From the NCBI GenBank assembly GCA_028692715.1, contig JAQUWU010000019.1, positions 21,469 through 85,468 of the forward strand: a stretch of DNA of 64,000 nucleotides, in the 5' to 3' direction. Shown here piece by piece: positions 19,240-29,407 of the stretch; within the stretch, counting starts at the first letter, position 1; the number at the start of each line of letters is the position of its first letter. Source of the DNA: Paludibacter sp. (GTDB taxonomy: Bacteria > Bacteroidota > Bacteroidia > Bacteroidales > Paludibacteraceae). The notes under the pieces are model-generated. The model saw nothing but the letters and a program-made list of their open reading frames with translations. It was not told the DNA's origin and did no database searches. Made by a program: the position numbers and the translations under genes.

Positions 19240-20721
19240 ATGAGAAAAATAATTTTATTTAGCATACTTCTATTTATCCCTTTTACTTTTGCTACATCAG
19301 AAACTTATGTCCTTGATTTAGAAAAGAGTATAGAAATTGCAAAAGAAAAAAGTTATAATATGTTGAACCTTGTTCAAGACTTTAAAATTGCTGAAAACAA
19401 TTTAAAATCAGCCACAAGCAACCTAAAAACACATATTAGCCTAAATTTTATAGCACCAGATTACAAAAAAAGTGTAGAAGATTTCAGTACTGATACCTCC
19501 ATCACTTATTATTCAAGTCAGCGACTGAATTATGGAGGGAACGTAGTAATTAATCAACCGCTACCTACCGATGGGAATATTTATATCAAATCTGGTATCT
19601 CGAATACAGATTACTATTCTATTAGCAAACGGACTCCATCGCTTTATACTACATTAGGCTTCGAACAACCATTGACAGCTCTGTATGGATACAACGAGGT
19701 AAAATCTGATTTAAAAATAGCAAAATTAAACTACGAAAGTTCGAAAAAAGGGTTGAAAAGAGAAGAACTAAACATTGTTTATTTAGTTAGTAATTCATTT
19801 TACAGTTTACTATCTTCACAAAAGAAAACCGAAATTGCCCGTTTAGATTTGGAACGCCAGACAGAAGCAAATGACATTTCGCAAAACAAATACAAATCAG
19901 GTCTTATTAAAGAAGTGGATGCCCTGCAAATGGAAGTTGATTTAGCCGAAGCACAGAACAATTACGAATTATCCTTAATAAATCAAAGTAGTGATTTGAA
20001 TGAATTTAAACAACTTATTGGTATAAATTTGAACGACAGTGTATCACTCAGTACTGAATTCAACTATGATATAGTGATTGTTGATCCTGAAAAAGCAGTT
20101 CAACTTGCACTGGAAAATAGATTGGAAATACGTGAACAGGAGATAGCCATTGAGCAATCGAAGATGAATGTAAAAAAACAAAAATCAGTTGGAATGGTTC
20201 AAAGTTCTCTTAATTTATCTTTAGGGAAATATGGAACCAGCACACAATCGATAAATACGACCTTACAAAGTTCGATTGATAATAGTTATACCGACTTTAT
20301 AAATCGGGATCCTGATTACAGCATTGGGTTTACAGTAAGTGTACCGATATTGGACTTTGGTGAAAACAGAGCAAAAGTACAATCTGCTGAAGCCAGATTG
20401 GAAAAGAACGTACTTGAAAAAGATCAGATTCAACGAAATATTGAACGGGAAGTAAGAAATTTAGTTGCCGACCTGAACAGTAGTTTGAAACGCTTGCAAT
20501 TGTTAGAAAAAAGTGTGGTAATTGCCGAAAAGAGTTTCGATATTACCCGTCAACGATATGCCGATGGTGATATTGACAGTCAGTCGTTAGCACTTGAACG
20601 TAACCGTTTGAACACCGCATACACTTCTCACCTGAGTGCCTATATTAAGTATCAACTTTTGCTTGCCGACATTATGCGGAAAACGTTTTACGATTTCAGG
20701 AAGAATGAATTATTAAAATAA
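19240..20721 (+). CDS. TolC-family outer membrane channel
   Basis: From ATG 19240 (MRKIILFSILLFIPFTFA) the protein is 493 residues with a Sec signal peptide. A frame extending upstream to 19162 overlaps the ATPase gene and lacks a signal. The mature part has the paired long helices of TolC (ESSKKGLKREELNIVYLVSNSFYSLLSSQKK region, and ERQTEANDISQNKYKSGLI), repeated in the C-terminal half (RQRYADGDIDSQSLALERN). It completes a tripartite exporter with the three fusion proteins and the ABC pair. Confidence 0.88.
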   Translation: MRKIILFSILLFIPFTFATSETYVLDLEKSIEIAKEKSYNMLNLVQDFKIAENNLKSATSNLKTHISLNFIAPDYKKSVEDFSTDTSITYYSSQRLNYGGNVVINQPLPTDGNIYIKSGISNTDYYSISKRTPSLYTTLGFEQPLTALYGYNEVKSDLKIAKLNYESSKKGLKREELNIVYLVSNSFYSLLSSQKKTEIARLDLERQTEANDISQNKYKSGLIKEVDALQMEVDLAEAQNNYELSLINQSSDLNEFKQLIGINLNDSVSLSTEFNYDIVIVDPEKAVQLALENRLEIREQEIAIEQSKMNVKKQKSVGMVQSSLNLSLGKYGTSTQSINTTLQSSIDNSYTDFINRDPDYSIGFTVSVPILDFGENRAKVQSAEARLEKNVLEKDQIQRNIEREVRNLVADLNSSLKRLQLLEKSVVIAEKSFDITRQRYADGDIDSQSLALERNRLNTAYTSHLSAYIKYQLLLADIMRKTFYDFRKNELLK

Positions 20722-20748
20722 TGTGCATATATTTGACACAAAATCATC

Positions 20749-21099
20749 ATGAATGTAGAAGAACTTCGAGAATACTGTTTAAGTCTAAAAGGGACTACTG
20801 AGCATTTCCCTTTTGATGAAGTAACGTTGGTCATAAAAGTACAGGAAAAAATGTTTGCACTTATTCCATTGGATAATCCGGAAACACAGATTACCCTGAA
20901 ATGTGACCCTGAACGTGCCATTGCTTTACGCGAAGATTATTCTGCAATTGTACCTGCCTGGCATTTTAATAAAAAGCACTGGAATTCGGTAAAAATTGAT
21001 CCTTCTATCTCACATTCTTTACTTTGTGAATTAATAGAACATTCGTACAATTTGGTGGTTGCAGGATTACCAAAGAAATTGAGAGAAGAATTGGAATAA
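20749..21099 (+). CDS. MmcQ/YjbR-family protein
   Basis: A 116-residue YjbR-fold protein. MNVEELREYCLSLKGTTEHF and the end motif HSYNLVVAGLPKKLREEL are characteristic. Members are annotated as DNA-binding from structural similarity; the actual role is not known. It begins 27 bp after the TolC gene but is probably functionally unrelated. Confidence 0.88.
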   Translation: MNVEELREYCLSLKGTTEHFPFDEVTLVIKVQEKMFALIPLDNPETQITLKCDPERAIALREDYSAIVPAWHFNKKHWNSVKIDPSISHSLLCELIEHSYNLVVAGLPKKLREELE

Positions 21100-21219
21100 A
21101 TAAATCAGACAAATTCAATGGCGAGCCTTCACGGTGAGCTATTGTGCCGTTTTTTAATTGTGTTTCATAAACTTTGGATTTAATCACAGAAATCACACCT
21201 ACGGTGCTCAAAGACCTAT

Positions 21220-21830
21220 TCTATTTCATTTTCTACAAAGAAATCACCGCTATGCGGCTCAAAGAAGTATTCAATCCCGTTTTTTTTTCTACAAAAATAT
21301 CGCACCGCAATACAAATATATCACATCATCCCTACTCAACAACCAATTCAATCTCATTTTCTACAAAGAAATCACCGCTATGCGGCTCAAAGACGTATTC
21401 AATCCCGTTTTTTTTTCTACAAAAATATCGCACCGCAATACAAATATATCACATCATCCCTACTCAACAACCAATTCAATCTCATTTTCTACAAAGAAAT
21501 CACCGCTATGCGGCTCAAAGACGTATTCAATCCCGTTTTTTTTCTACAATAATATCGCACCGCAATACAAATATATCACATCATCCCTACTCAACAACCA
21601 ATTCAATCTCATTTTCTACAAAGGAATCACCGCTATGCGGCTCAAAGACGTATTCAATCCCGTTTTTTTTTCTACAATAATATCGCACCGCAATACAAAT
21701 ATATCACATCATCCCTACTCAACAACCAATTCAATCTCATTTTCTACAAAGAAATCACCGCTATGCGGCTCAAAGACGTATTCAATCTCAATCTCTACAA
21801 TAAAATCGCACCTACGGCGCTACAAAAATA
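21220..21830. repeat. Tandem array of a 128-bp unit, about 4.6 copies
   Basis: AAATCACCGC/TATGCGGCTC starts at 21241, 21369, 21497, 21624 (one base changed) and 21752, so the period is 128 (once 127). Copies are almost identical, and a degenerate partial copy precedes them from about 21181. The unit contains CACCGCTATGCGGCT and GCACCGCAATAC. Open frames across the array exist only because the unit lacks stops in all plus-strand frames and shifts phase at every copy; I regard them as non-coding. Confidence 0.9.
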
Positions 21831-21950
21831 TCACCATTACGATGATATAAAGATCGAAACACAAAAAAGATATTGAGGCGCATAGGGTACATCACATTTT
21901 GTTAGGAGTACTGATTTCTTTTTAATAGAAAAGCCATCCTCTATTCGTTG

Positions 21951-22025
21951 GAGGCGCGTAGCGCTGATTTCTTTGTAGCATAAATGCCAACCTCAATTCT
22001 CGAGAGGCGCGTAGCGCTGATTTCT
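21951..22025. repeat. Two inverted relatives of the 128-bp array core
   Basis: GAGGCGCGTAGCGCTGATTTCTT occurs twice (about 21952 and 22002). It is the reverse complement of a variant of the array's CTACAAAGAAATCACCGCTATGCGG, so array and downstream copies are inverted relative to each other. Confidence 0.7.
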
Positions 22026-22123
22026 TGTCATTCCATTTCTGGAATGTTCCATTGAAGAACAGAAATTAAACAGGGAAGCTCATTGCTGAACTTCCCTGAT
22101 TTAAAATTATAAATGTTTTATCT

Positions 22124-23911
22124 TCAGAATGAAAATGCGACTCCTGCTAACACGTTAAATCCCTGAACATCATATCCGTAAAAATTTTGATACGGATTGT
22201 TGATGAGATTATTTACTTTGGCAAAGAAAGTAAACCAATTAGAATAAGAGTATGAAGCGCCTAAATTAATATCTACTTTTGGTCGCATCCGGACTGACAT
22301 ATCACCTAATTTTGCATACCTTTCACCTTCTACAAATACATTTGCATCAACGCTAAAGTTACGGGTTATACGAACATTAGTACTTAAGTCTCCTTCCCAT
22401 TTTGGTTTGTTCCATGCATAAGCTTCAGAACTTACATCCCATTTATTATAGGCTCCTTTCAACTGAACATTAATTATATTCCGGAGATTATAATTAGCAC
22501 GAACACCAATTTTCAAATGATCGGCACCACTATAAATCACATTAAATCGGTTGCTGTACAAAGTTGAAATATAATTCGGGAACGGTATTACTGAAGCAAC
22601 TCTTGAATATTCTTTGTTGACAAAAAAGTATTGATTGTCGATGCGACGAAAATCCACATAGGCATCAAGCAATAAATTATAGATTGGCTTGATTTTTACG
22701 CCACCATAAAATTCGTAAGGCGAATAAGTGTCTTTTACACGAACATCCGAAAATAAATAACGGTTTTCGGCAAACATTTTATCCATCGTATTTACATCGT
22801 AACCTCCTGTAATACCACCATAAACTGAAAAATATTTCGGAATGGCTTTCCATTCGGCATTAATATCGGCCGAAGGATTAAATGGACGACCATGAATAAA
22901 TGAAAAAGCTGACTTTACGCCTAGTCGAATGTTCCATGTATCACGTTCGATGCTATAAAAAGGGTTCATGGCAAAAACGGTATACGAGTTCCAGAAATTA
23001 AGCAAAGCCGGATTATCTGAGCGATACATCAGATTGTCCATCTCCAAATCTATTCCAAGTCTGTTTTGTTCTTGTTCTGTATCAAAACCACCACGGGTCT
23101 GAATCATGTGTTCCCTTAGTCCATTACGGGAATCGAAAACATTGTATTTCACTTCGGCCATATAACGTAAACCGGTAGATAATGGTAAAGAGCGAATACC
23201 GGTAAAAGCATTGAAACGCCAGAATGTTTCTGAAGTAGAATCGTTAGCCAAATTGGTCAAACTAACAGTTTGAGGATTGCGATTTATAATCACTAAATTT
23301 TGCTCATAATAATTTGCAAGGGGAAAATTAGTCGATAAAGAACCTAAACTATCGGAATTAAGGGGACTCCCATTTACATCAAAATTATTACCGTAATATT
23401 TTAAATATTCATGACCACCACCAACACCGGCATAAAAATCAAAGGTTCTAAAGTATTTATCGAATGACAATGATGATTTTGTTACAGAATGTGCTTTTGA
23501 GGCAAATGTTCCGTAATGATTCAACAAAAAATCGAGTTTCAAATCAGGTTTGTTTATCAACGGAAAAGCAAAATCGGCTAAGGTGTTGAGGTTGTTACCA
23601 AAACCTATTCTACTAAAGCCAACAGAGGGTTCGCGACGTTTTTCACGTTGCAATTCAGCAGCCGCTAAGGTGTGAATATTAAAATCGGCATTTAATGGCA
23701 AATTAAATTCAGAATAAACAGGAACTGTTTTCACAACAGTGGGTTCCAACACTTCAGGCACTGAATTTATTTTCCCGGCATCCTGAATGATGGGTTTATA
23801 CTCACGTTCAACGGTGACATTACGATCCATAATCGTATCCTGAGCCGAAAGTGTAATGGTACAACAAACCGACAAAATCGTAACCGATACTATATATTTT
23901 AATGTTTTCAT
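22124..23911 (-). CDS. Outer-membrane beta-barrel protein (TonB-receptor-like barrel without plug)
   Basis: From ATG 23911 (MKTLKYIVSVTILSVCCTITLSA) there is a good signal peptide; an upstream in-frame ATG at 23941 would add ten polar residues. The mature ~570 residues are rich in alternating aromatic/polar beta strands and end AGVAFSF, a terminal phenylalanine typical for BAM substrates. The N-terminus has VTVEREYKPIIQDAGKI, seen in Bacteroidetes barrels. No TonB box or plug is apparent. It lies 48 bp downstream of a large TPR gene (18 bp if ATG 23941 is used), so the pair probably works together at the outer membrane. Confidence 0.75.
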   Translation of the reverse strand: MKTLKYIVSVTILSVCCTITLSAQDTIMDRNVTVEREYKPIIQDAGKINSVPEVLEPTVVKTVPVYSEFNLPLNADFNIHTLAAAELQREKRREPSVGFSRIGFGNNLNTLADFAFPLINKPDLKLDFLLNHYGTFASKAHSVTKSSLSFDKYFRTFDFYAGVGGGHEYLKYYGNNFDVNGSPLNSDSLGSLSTNFPLANYYEQNLVIINRNPQTVSLTNLANDSTSETFWRFNAFTGIRSLPLSTGLRYMAEVKYNVFDSRNGLREHMIQTRGGFDTEQEQNRLGIDLEMDNLMYRSDNPALLNFWNSYTVFAMNPFYSIERDTWNIRLGVKSAFSFIHGRPFNPSADINAEWKAIPKYFSVYGGITGGYDVNTMDKMFAENRYLFSDVRVKDTYSPYEFYGGVKIKPIYNLLLDAYVDFRRIDNQYFFVNKEYSRVASVIPFPNYISTLYSNRFNVIYSGADHLKIGVRANYNLRNIINVQLKGAYNKWDVSSEAYAWNKPKWEGDLSTNVRITRNFSVDANVFVEGERYAKLGDMSVRMRPKVDINLGASYSYSNWFTFFAKVNNLINNPYQNFYGYDVQGFNVLAGVAFSF

Positions 23912-23959
23912 ACTTTTAATTTCAGTGTTATACATCTTCAAAGTTGATTCAGGAACTTA

Positions 23960-26900
23960 TTAATTAATTACTTTTTGACCTTCACGCTGACTGATAGCAT
24001 TCAGTCTTTCGGTTATCATCGGCTGAATATCATCGGCAGTAGTATAGTTTTTTTGTAAACTCAACAGATACTGTTTCGCCTGAAAATCATCGCCTTTCTT
24101 AATATAAATATCAGCCAACAACACAAAACTTCGTGCTAACCAGTATTGATGCGGTGTATTCTTTTTAGCAAAATCCAACACTTCGCTTTCTGCTTCGGAC
24201 GATTTTCCCTGATCAAAATATTGTTTTGACAACAGATATTTAGATTCTGCTCCATTTACTGTACGAGTATCGGCAGATAGCAATTTCAGATCCGACGTAG
24301 CTTGAGAAGCTTGACCTGTTGCCAGATAGGCTTTTGCTCGATTGTAACGGGCTTCGTCTTTCAATTCGGTTGTCGATCGGGCATCTGCAATAATCTCATT
24401 TGCAATAGAAATGGTCGTTTGATGGTCGTTAAGGAAATAACTGCATCGTAAAACACCCAACCGCCCAACGTTTTTATTTTCGGTAGTTTGAGCTACCGTT
24501 TCCAGACTTTTAAAATATTTGAGTGCCGATGAATAATCTTTGTTGTCATAAGTTATTTCGCCACAACGAATTGTAGCTTCTTCGGTGTACTGATTCGCTC
24601 CATTTTTCAACAAAGTTTGATAAGCCGTCAATGCACTATTTTTATCATTGTTCCGATAATAACTGTCAGCAAGATAATATTGTGCAATTGTACAATAACG
24701 ACTTCCGGGACAGAATTTATTCAGATAGGAACGCATTCCACTTATGGCTTGTGCATAATTTCCATTCATATATTGCTTTTCAGCTGCAATATAGGATATT
24801 GAATCTTCGCGACTGATCGTTTGCGAACTAATGGTTAAACCAAGTGTTTTGGTGTAAGCCAAATAACTTGCAACGTCATTAATTTCGATGTACACCGTTT
24901 CAAGACTTTCCAATGCTGTGTACGATTCTTCGGTGCCGGGATATTTTGAAATAACATTTTTGTATGCTGTAATAGCCTGTTCATATTCTTTATTATTGAA
25001 ATGAATCATACCAATTTCAACCGCAGCTTTTCTTGCCTGATCGCTATTTGGATAGGCACTTAGTAATCGTTCGTACGTTGAAATTGCATTTCCTCCGTTT
25101 TCCATCATTAAATAAGATCTACCCATTTCATATAAGGCATCGTCGGCATATTCGGATGACGGATAATTGGAAATCAAATTTTCAAGTTTTGCAATTTTAG
25201 TACTGTAGTTCTTTTGTAAGCCAGCCACATAAGCCGACTGGAACATAGCATAATCGGCTGTATTCGGACTTAATGCAGCAGCTTTTGTATAATAACTTTC
25301 AGCTTTTGAGAAATTACGTGCATTAAAATAACAGTCGCCAATACGATTCAAGGCATCAGGATAAGTGTTCCCTTTTTGATTGGTTTCTGCAGCCACATAT
25401 TTCAGGTACCATGTCAAAGCATCGTTGTAATTTTTTTGTGAAAAATATGCGTAAGCCAATGCGTACTGAGCAGTAACCCTATTGACACTTTTTGATGAAT
25501 AGGAATTGTTGAAAAATGCTTTTAGATCAGCGATACTCTTTGTAGGCTCGTTATTGCGGAAATAACTTTCGGAACGCCAGTACAAACTTTCGGCGGAATA
25601 CTTTCCTGTAGATGAACTTTTCAATGACAAGCCAAAGTATTCAATAGCTTTATCCAGGTTATTTAGAGTAAATGCCTCAGTTCCTATTTGATACAATAAA
25701 TATTGTTTTGTTTCCAGCAATTTAGCATTGGGTTGTGCAATTTTCTGAATCGATTGATAAGCTGCATCGTAGTTTTTAGTTGTCATATAAACCGAAGCAA
25801 GATAATCGTATGCTTTATCGCGGTATTTCGAATTAGGAAATTCAGTTAACAATTGTTCGAATGCACCAATTGATTCACCAAAGGCAGTTGTGGTGTCGTA
25901 TGTTGTCAGCGCATAATTGTACAAGGCTTCTTCACGAACAGTTTTGTTGAAATTTGTTTTGAGCGAAGCTTCATACGCCAATCGTGCATTATTTTTATCG
26001 TTCAATTTCACATAGGAATTTCCTAAATGCATATACGCATTTTCGGTCATTTCGTCGGAAGCTGTAGTCACTTTTGATAAGTATTGAATTGCATTGACAT
26101 AATCTTTTGTTTCGTAATACGATAAACCCAGCAAATACATATCGTTCCGTAATACCTGGGGAAAAACACGTTCGTAATTCTTTAGATTCTCGATTGCTTT
26201 TGTATAATTTTTATTGCGATAAGCTATTTCACCTATTATCCTATATATTTCAGCATTGTTCGGGTTATCAGGATTATTTTTTAGCAATGCATCGCCACGT
26301 TCGGTAAGTTGAGCGTAATCTTTTTGAGCATAATAAATTTGAACAATATAATAGGGTACAATATTTTTGTACTCAGGATTATTTTCAATTTTCAAAAATT
26401 CAGGCAAAGCAGCCGCATAATTACCCAGCGCATATTGAGTATAGGCATAATAATACGTGGCCGAAAGCGTGTAGCGTGATTTTATTCCTTTCAGTTCCTC
26501 GAAAATAGGTAAAGCCTGAGCATAATTTTTTGTTTGCAGACAAGCATAACCTTTGCAGAACATGAAATCAATCCGCTCCCGCTTGTTAAGATGTGAGTCG
26601 TTCACCACATTAAAATAGGTCAAAGCAGGTTGGTAACTTTTCTTTTCATAATCCATCATCCCCAACATTAAATTGGTTTTATCGAAAAATGGCGTATATG
26701 GATGTTTAAATAAATACTCCTTCAACATTAAACCGGCATCATCCTGCTTCAACTCATAGGCATTAGCAGCCATATAATATTCAGCTTCCTGAATTTGTCC
26801 GGCTTTGGTAGAAACTGTTGATTTTAGAAAATCCTCGAAATTCCGGTATGAAGCTGCATATTTTCGTTGGTTAAATAATTCTTTTCCCTGATTGAAAAGG

Positions 26901-26992
26901 ACATCCGGATTGGTATAAATAAGGGTGTGCTGGGAAAAAACATTTCCTGACAGCAAACTAATCAGTAAACTTAATACGATTATTTTTCTCAT
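23960..26992 (-). CDS. Large secreted tetratricopeptide repeat protein
   Basis: 1010 residues with a signal peptide (MRKIIVLSLLISLLSGNVFS). The rest is essentially TPR units, for example YPSSEYADDALYEMGRSYLM and FCPGSRYCTIAQYYLADSYY, many of the Tol-Pal YbgF/BamD-like kind. About 20 or more repeats fit. It probably forms a periplasmic superhelical scaffold. The barrel gene at 22124-23911 follows in the same operon. Confidence 0.85.
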   Translation of the reverse strand: MRKIIVLSLLISLLSGNVFSQHTLIYTNPDVLFNQGKELFNQRKYAASYRNFEDFLKSTVSTKAGQIQEAEYYMAANAYELKQDDAGLMLKEYLFKHPYTPFFDKTNLMLGMMDYEKKSYQPALTYFNVVNDSHLNKRERIDFMFCKGYACLQTKNYAQALPIFEELKGIKSRYTLSATYYYAYTQYALGNYAAALPEFLKIENNPEYKNIVPYYIVQIYYAQKDYAQLTERGDALLKNNPDNPNNAEIYRIIGEIAYRNKNYTKAIENLKNYERVFPQVLRNDMYLLGLSYYETKDYVNAIQYLSKVTTASDEMTENAYMHLGNSYVKLNDKNNARLAYEASLKTNFNKTVREEALYNYALTTYDTTTAFGESIGAFEQLLTEFPNSKYRDKAYDYLASVYMTTKNYDAAYQSIQKIAQPNAKLLETKQYLLYQIGTEAFTLNNLDKAIEYFGLSLKSSSTGKYSAESLYWRSESYFRNNEPTKSIADLKAFFNNSYSSKSVNRVTAQYALAYAYFSQKNYNDALTWYLKYVAAETNQKGNTYPDALNRIGDCYFNARNFSKAESYYTKAAALSPNTADYAMFQSAYVAGLQKNYSTKIAKLENLISNYPSSEYADDALYEMGRSYLMMENGGNAISTYERLLSAYPNSDQARKAAVEIGMIHFNNKEYEQAITAYKNVISKYPGTEESYTALESLETVYIEINDVASYLAYTKTLGLTISSQTISREDSISYIAAEKQYMNGNYAQAISGMRSYLNKFCPGSRYCTIAQYYLADSYYRNNDKNSALTAYQTLLKNGANQYTEEATIRCGEITYDNKDYSSALKYFKSLETVAQTTENKNVGRLGVLRCSYFLNDHQTTISIANEIIADARSTTELKDEARYNRAKAYLATGQASQATSDLKLLSADTRTVNGAESKYLLSKQYFDQGKSSEAESEVLDFAKKNTPHQYWLARSFVLLADIYIKKGDDFQAKQYLLSLQKNYTTADDIQPMITERLNAISQREGQKVIN

Positions 26993-27072
26993 CGCGCAGT
27001 ATATTTTGTGTAGTTGTGTTAATGTAAAATGGTGAAATTTTGTAAATCAATTGCAAATATAAGCATTAATTT

Positions 27073-27594
27073 TTAACCTTTAAATTCTAGAAACAATGAA
27101 ATTCCTTTTTTTATTGATTTTAAACCGAAATTGTCAGGACTAAGTTCGTTCAAGGAAACAAAAAAGTAACTTTCCACATCGTCGGCTGCCATAAGCCCTT
27201 CAATGCTATTTAATTTACAGAAAAAAAACATATCCAGGGTAGGAATAGTCATCCCACTGTATTCGTACTCGTTTGGCAACGAAAACAAGTATTGTGCTGT
27301 TGTAACATCGGCATTAATTTCTTCCTTCACTTCACGCCTTATTGCCTCTTCGGCAGTTTCGGCTGCATCCACAAATCCTCCGGGCAAATCCCAGGTTCCC
27401 ATTGCCGGTTCTTTGGCTCGTTTACAAACCAACAATTCGCCTTTATCATTCAAAATAAAGGCTGCAACAGCAGCTGAAGGATTTATATAATAAACAAATC
27501 CGCACGATTCGCAGCGTTTCGACTTCTCGTTGTTAAGTACAAATGTTGAAGATCCGCAAACCGGGCAATACTTGAATAAAGTAGAAAAATACAT
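27073..27594 (-). CDS. NUDIX hydrolase with N-terminal zinc ribbon
   Basis: 173 residues. A zinc ribbon (KYCPVCGSS...KRCESCGFVYY) at about 8-37 is followed by a NUDIX domain whose box GGFVDAAETAEEAIRREVKEE matches GX5EX7REUXEE. The combination resembles NudC-like or ADP-ribose-type pyrophosphatases; substrate unknown. It has its own promoter. Confidence 0.92.
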   Translation of the reverse strand: MYFSTLFKYCPVCGSSTFVLNNEKSKRCESCGFVYYINPSAAVAAFILNDKGELLVCKRAKEPAMGTWDLPGGFVDAAETAEEAIRREVKEEINADVTTAQYLFSLPNEYEYSGMTIPTLDMFFFCKLNSIEGLMAADDVESYFFVSLNELSPDNFGLKSIKKGISLFLEFKG

Positions 27595-27621
27595 CGCTTA
27601 AGAATTAGTTTTGAATAAATG

Positions 27622-27629
27622 CAAAGATA
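27622..27629 (-). promoter_or_regulatory. -7 box for the NUDIX gene
   Basis: Minus strand TATCTTTG, an exact TAnnTTTG match, 28 bp upstream of the start codon. Confidence 0.5.
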
Positions 27630-27636
27630 CTATATA

Positions 27637-27683
27637 GTTTGTGAAGTTTATAAAGTTTGTAATGTTCATAAAGTTTGTAAAGT
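27637..27683. repeat. 18-bp tandem repeat, 2.6 copies, in an otherwise empty spacer
   Basis: GTTTGTGAAGTTTATAAA, GTTTGTAATGTTCATAAA and a partial GTTTGTAAAGT follow head to tail. The rest of the 418-bp spacer (27595-28012) shows only the two divergent promoters. Confidence 0.6.
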
Positions 27684-27988
27684 ACGGGTAGAAACTTATC
27701 AAATATCATTCCTAAAACGAGAAATGAAGAAAGATGTTGTAAAAATTGATTTTTCAAGATAGAATAAAGGGGGCTTTTATTGCTTCGTGGACTTTATGTA
27801 AAGTTTCAAAATCAGTATTTATATAAATTCAATTTCATATAAAGCATCATCTTGTTCCTGCAAAATTCATCTCCTTAAAGCCTGCAAACACCGTATTACA
27901 ATACATTTTGTGAGTGAATTTTCGAATCGATTAATTTTGTTGTTGAAAACTTTTAGCTAAACGATTCATATAATTGTATTTAAAGTAG

Positions 27989-27996
27989 TATTTTTG
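27989..27996 (+). promoter_or_regulatory. -7 box for the TPR-DedA-aroE operon
   Basis: TATTTTTG matches TAnnTTTG and lies 16 bp before the ATG at 28013, implying a very short 5' leader. Confidence 0.5.
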
Positions 27997-28012
27997 CAAA
28001 AAACTACAGTCA

Positions 28013-29404
28013 ATGAACCGAAAATTATCCTTTTCAGTGGATGATGAATCCAATGACATCGTCAAACGGTACGAGCAATTCCTGGAAGGAACTGCTACCG
28101 GTTATTTCGACGTGGAAGAATTGGAGATGATTGTGGAATATTATCTCCGCAAGGGACGTACAAAAGATTGCACCAAGGCGCTTGAACTGGGTTTACAATT
28201 GCACCCCAACAACAATGCATTGAGGACAAAGCGCGCAAAAATATACCTTGCAGTAGGAGACACTAAAAAAGCCTTCAAAGTTCTTGAATCCTTGACCGAA
28301 ACGACCGATTACGAAGTGCAGATTCTGAAAATTGAAGTACTTCTGAAATTAGACAGAACACATGAAGCGCGCCTGCTTTCCGACAAAGTTTTAAAAGAAG
28401 AAACCGACGATTCAGATAATGTTTATCTTGATATTGCATATATTTATTTAGGTCTGGGTGATTTTACAATTGCTCTTGATTTTTTAAAAATGGGCGACAA
28501 GCATAATCGTAAAAACTCCGATTTGCTTTTCGAACTGGCTTTCTGCTACGAACAATGCGATGATTTCGACAACGCAATAACAACATACAACCGAATCATC
28601 GATCTTGACCCTTACGTTGACGAAGCTTGGTTTAATCTGGGGCAAATTTATTTTGCTATGCAGGATTTTACTCATGCCCTCGAAGCCTATGATTTTGCCC
28701 TGACAATAAACGAAAAAGACTCATTAACCTGCCTTCAAAAAGGACATGTACAGTTCCAATTGGATCAGTTTGAAGATGCCATTGAGACCTACAGAGAATA
28801 TCAAAACATGACGACCGACAAGTGGCAGTCCGATTTATTTATAGCCGAATGTTACGAAAAACTCGAAAATTACGAAGAGTCCATTAAATATTACCTCCAT
28901 TCACTTGAAGCTTTTCCTAAGAATTTCGAAGCTTTAACAGGTGTTGGTATCTGTTTACTCGAACTGGAAAGATTTTTGGAAAGTCAGGATTATATCAAAC
29001 AAGCACTTCTTTTAAATGACGAAGCAGCCGACGCATGGGTGTATCTGGCTGAAAGTTATGTTGGGTTGGATGAAAACGAAGATGCTTTACTTTCATACCT
29101 CAAATCCATCACACTCGACCCGGAACAACCCGACACACTAATGGCAATAGCCAATATATGTCTGGAAAAAGGGGAATATGAAACGGCAAAACAATACTAC
29201 CTTATGGCAAGTGGCATGGATGCTAGTTTGGAATTCGTCGATTTATTTATTGCCGTTGCATATTTTAAATTAGGGAATCCCTCTGATTCAGCCATTTATT
29301 TAGAAAAAGCGATTCGTGCTGACGAAACAGCCGCAAGTTTATTTTTAGAACTATGCCCCGAATCACTAGAAAATTCGGATAATGAAACAACTGACAAAAA
29401 GTAA
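28013..29404 (+). CDS. Cytoplasmic tetratricopeptide repeat protein
   Basis: 463 residues, no signal peptide. About ten TPR units, for example DEAWFNLGQIYFAMQDFTHA and ADAWVYLAESYVGLDENEDA. The acidic N-terminus (SFSVDDESNDIVKRYEQFLEG) is seen in Bacteroidetes homologues encoded near DedA or aroE. It is probably an adaptor protein; partner unknown. The DedA gene follows after 3 bp. Confidence 0.88.
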   Translation: MNRKLSFSVDDESNDIVKRYEQFLEGTATGYFDVEELEMIVEYYLRKGRTKDCTKALELGLQLHPNNNALRTKRAKIYLAVGDTKKAFKVLESLTETTDYEVQILKIEVLLKLDRTHEARLLSDKVLKEETDDSDNVYLDIAYIYLGLGDFTIALDFLKMGDKHNRKNSDLLFELAFCYEQCDDFDNAITTYNRIIDLDPYVDEAWFNLGQIYFAMQDFTHALEAYDFALTINEKDSLTCLQKGHVQFQLDQFEDAIETYREYQNMTTDKWQSDLFIAECYEKLENYEESIKYYLHSLEAFPKNFEALTGVGICLLELERFLESQDYIKQALLLNDEAADAWVYLAESYVGLDENEDALLSYLKSITLDPEQPDTLMAIANICLEKGEYETAKQYYLMASGMDASLEFVDLFIAVAYFKLGNPSDSAIYLEKAIRADETAASLFLELCPESLENSDNETTDKK

Positions 29405-29407
29405 TCT

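Noticed and set aside
21220-21830. CRISPR array
   Set aside because: Unit is 128 bp with no distinct spacers; neighbouring genes are not cas genes.
21158-21850. Long plus-strand open frames over the tandem array
   Set aside because: The 128-bp period shifts frame at each unit and the peptide is just the repeat read in successive phases; no ribosome site or conserved protein.
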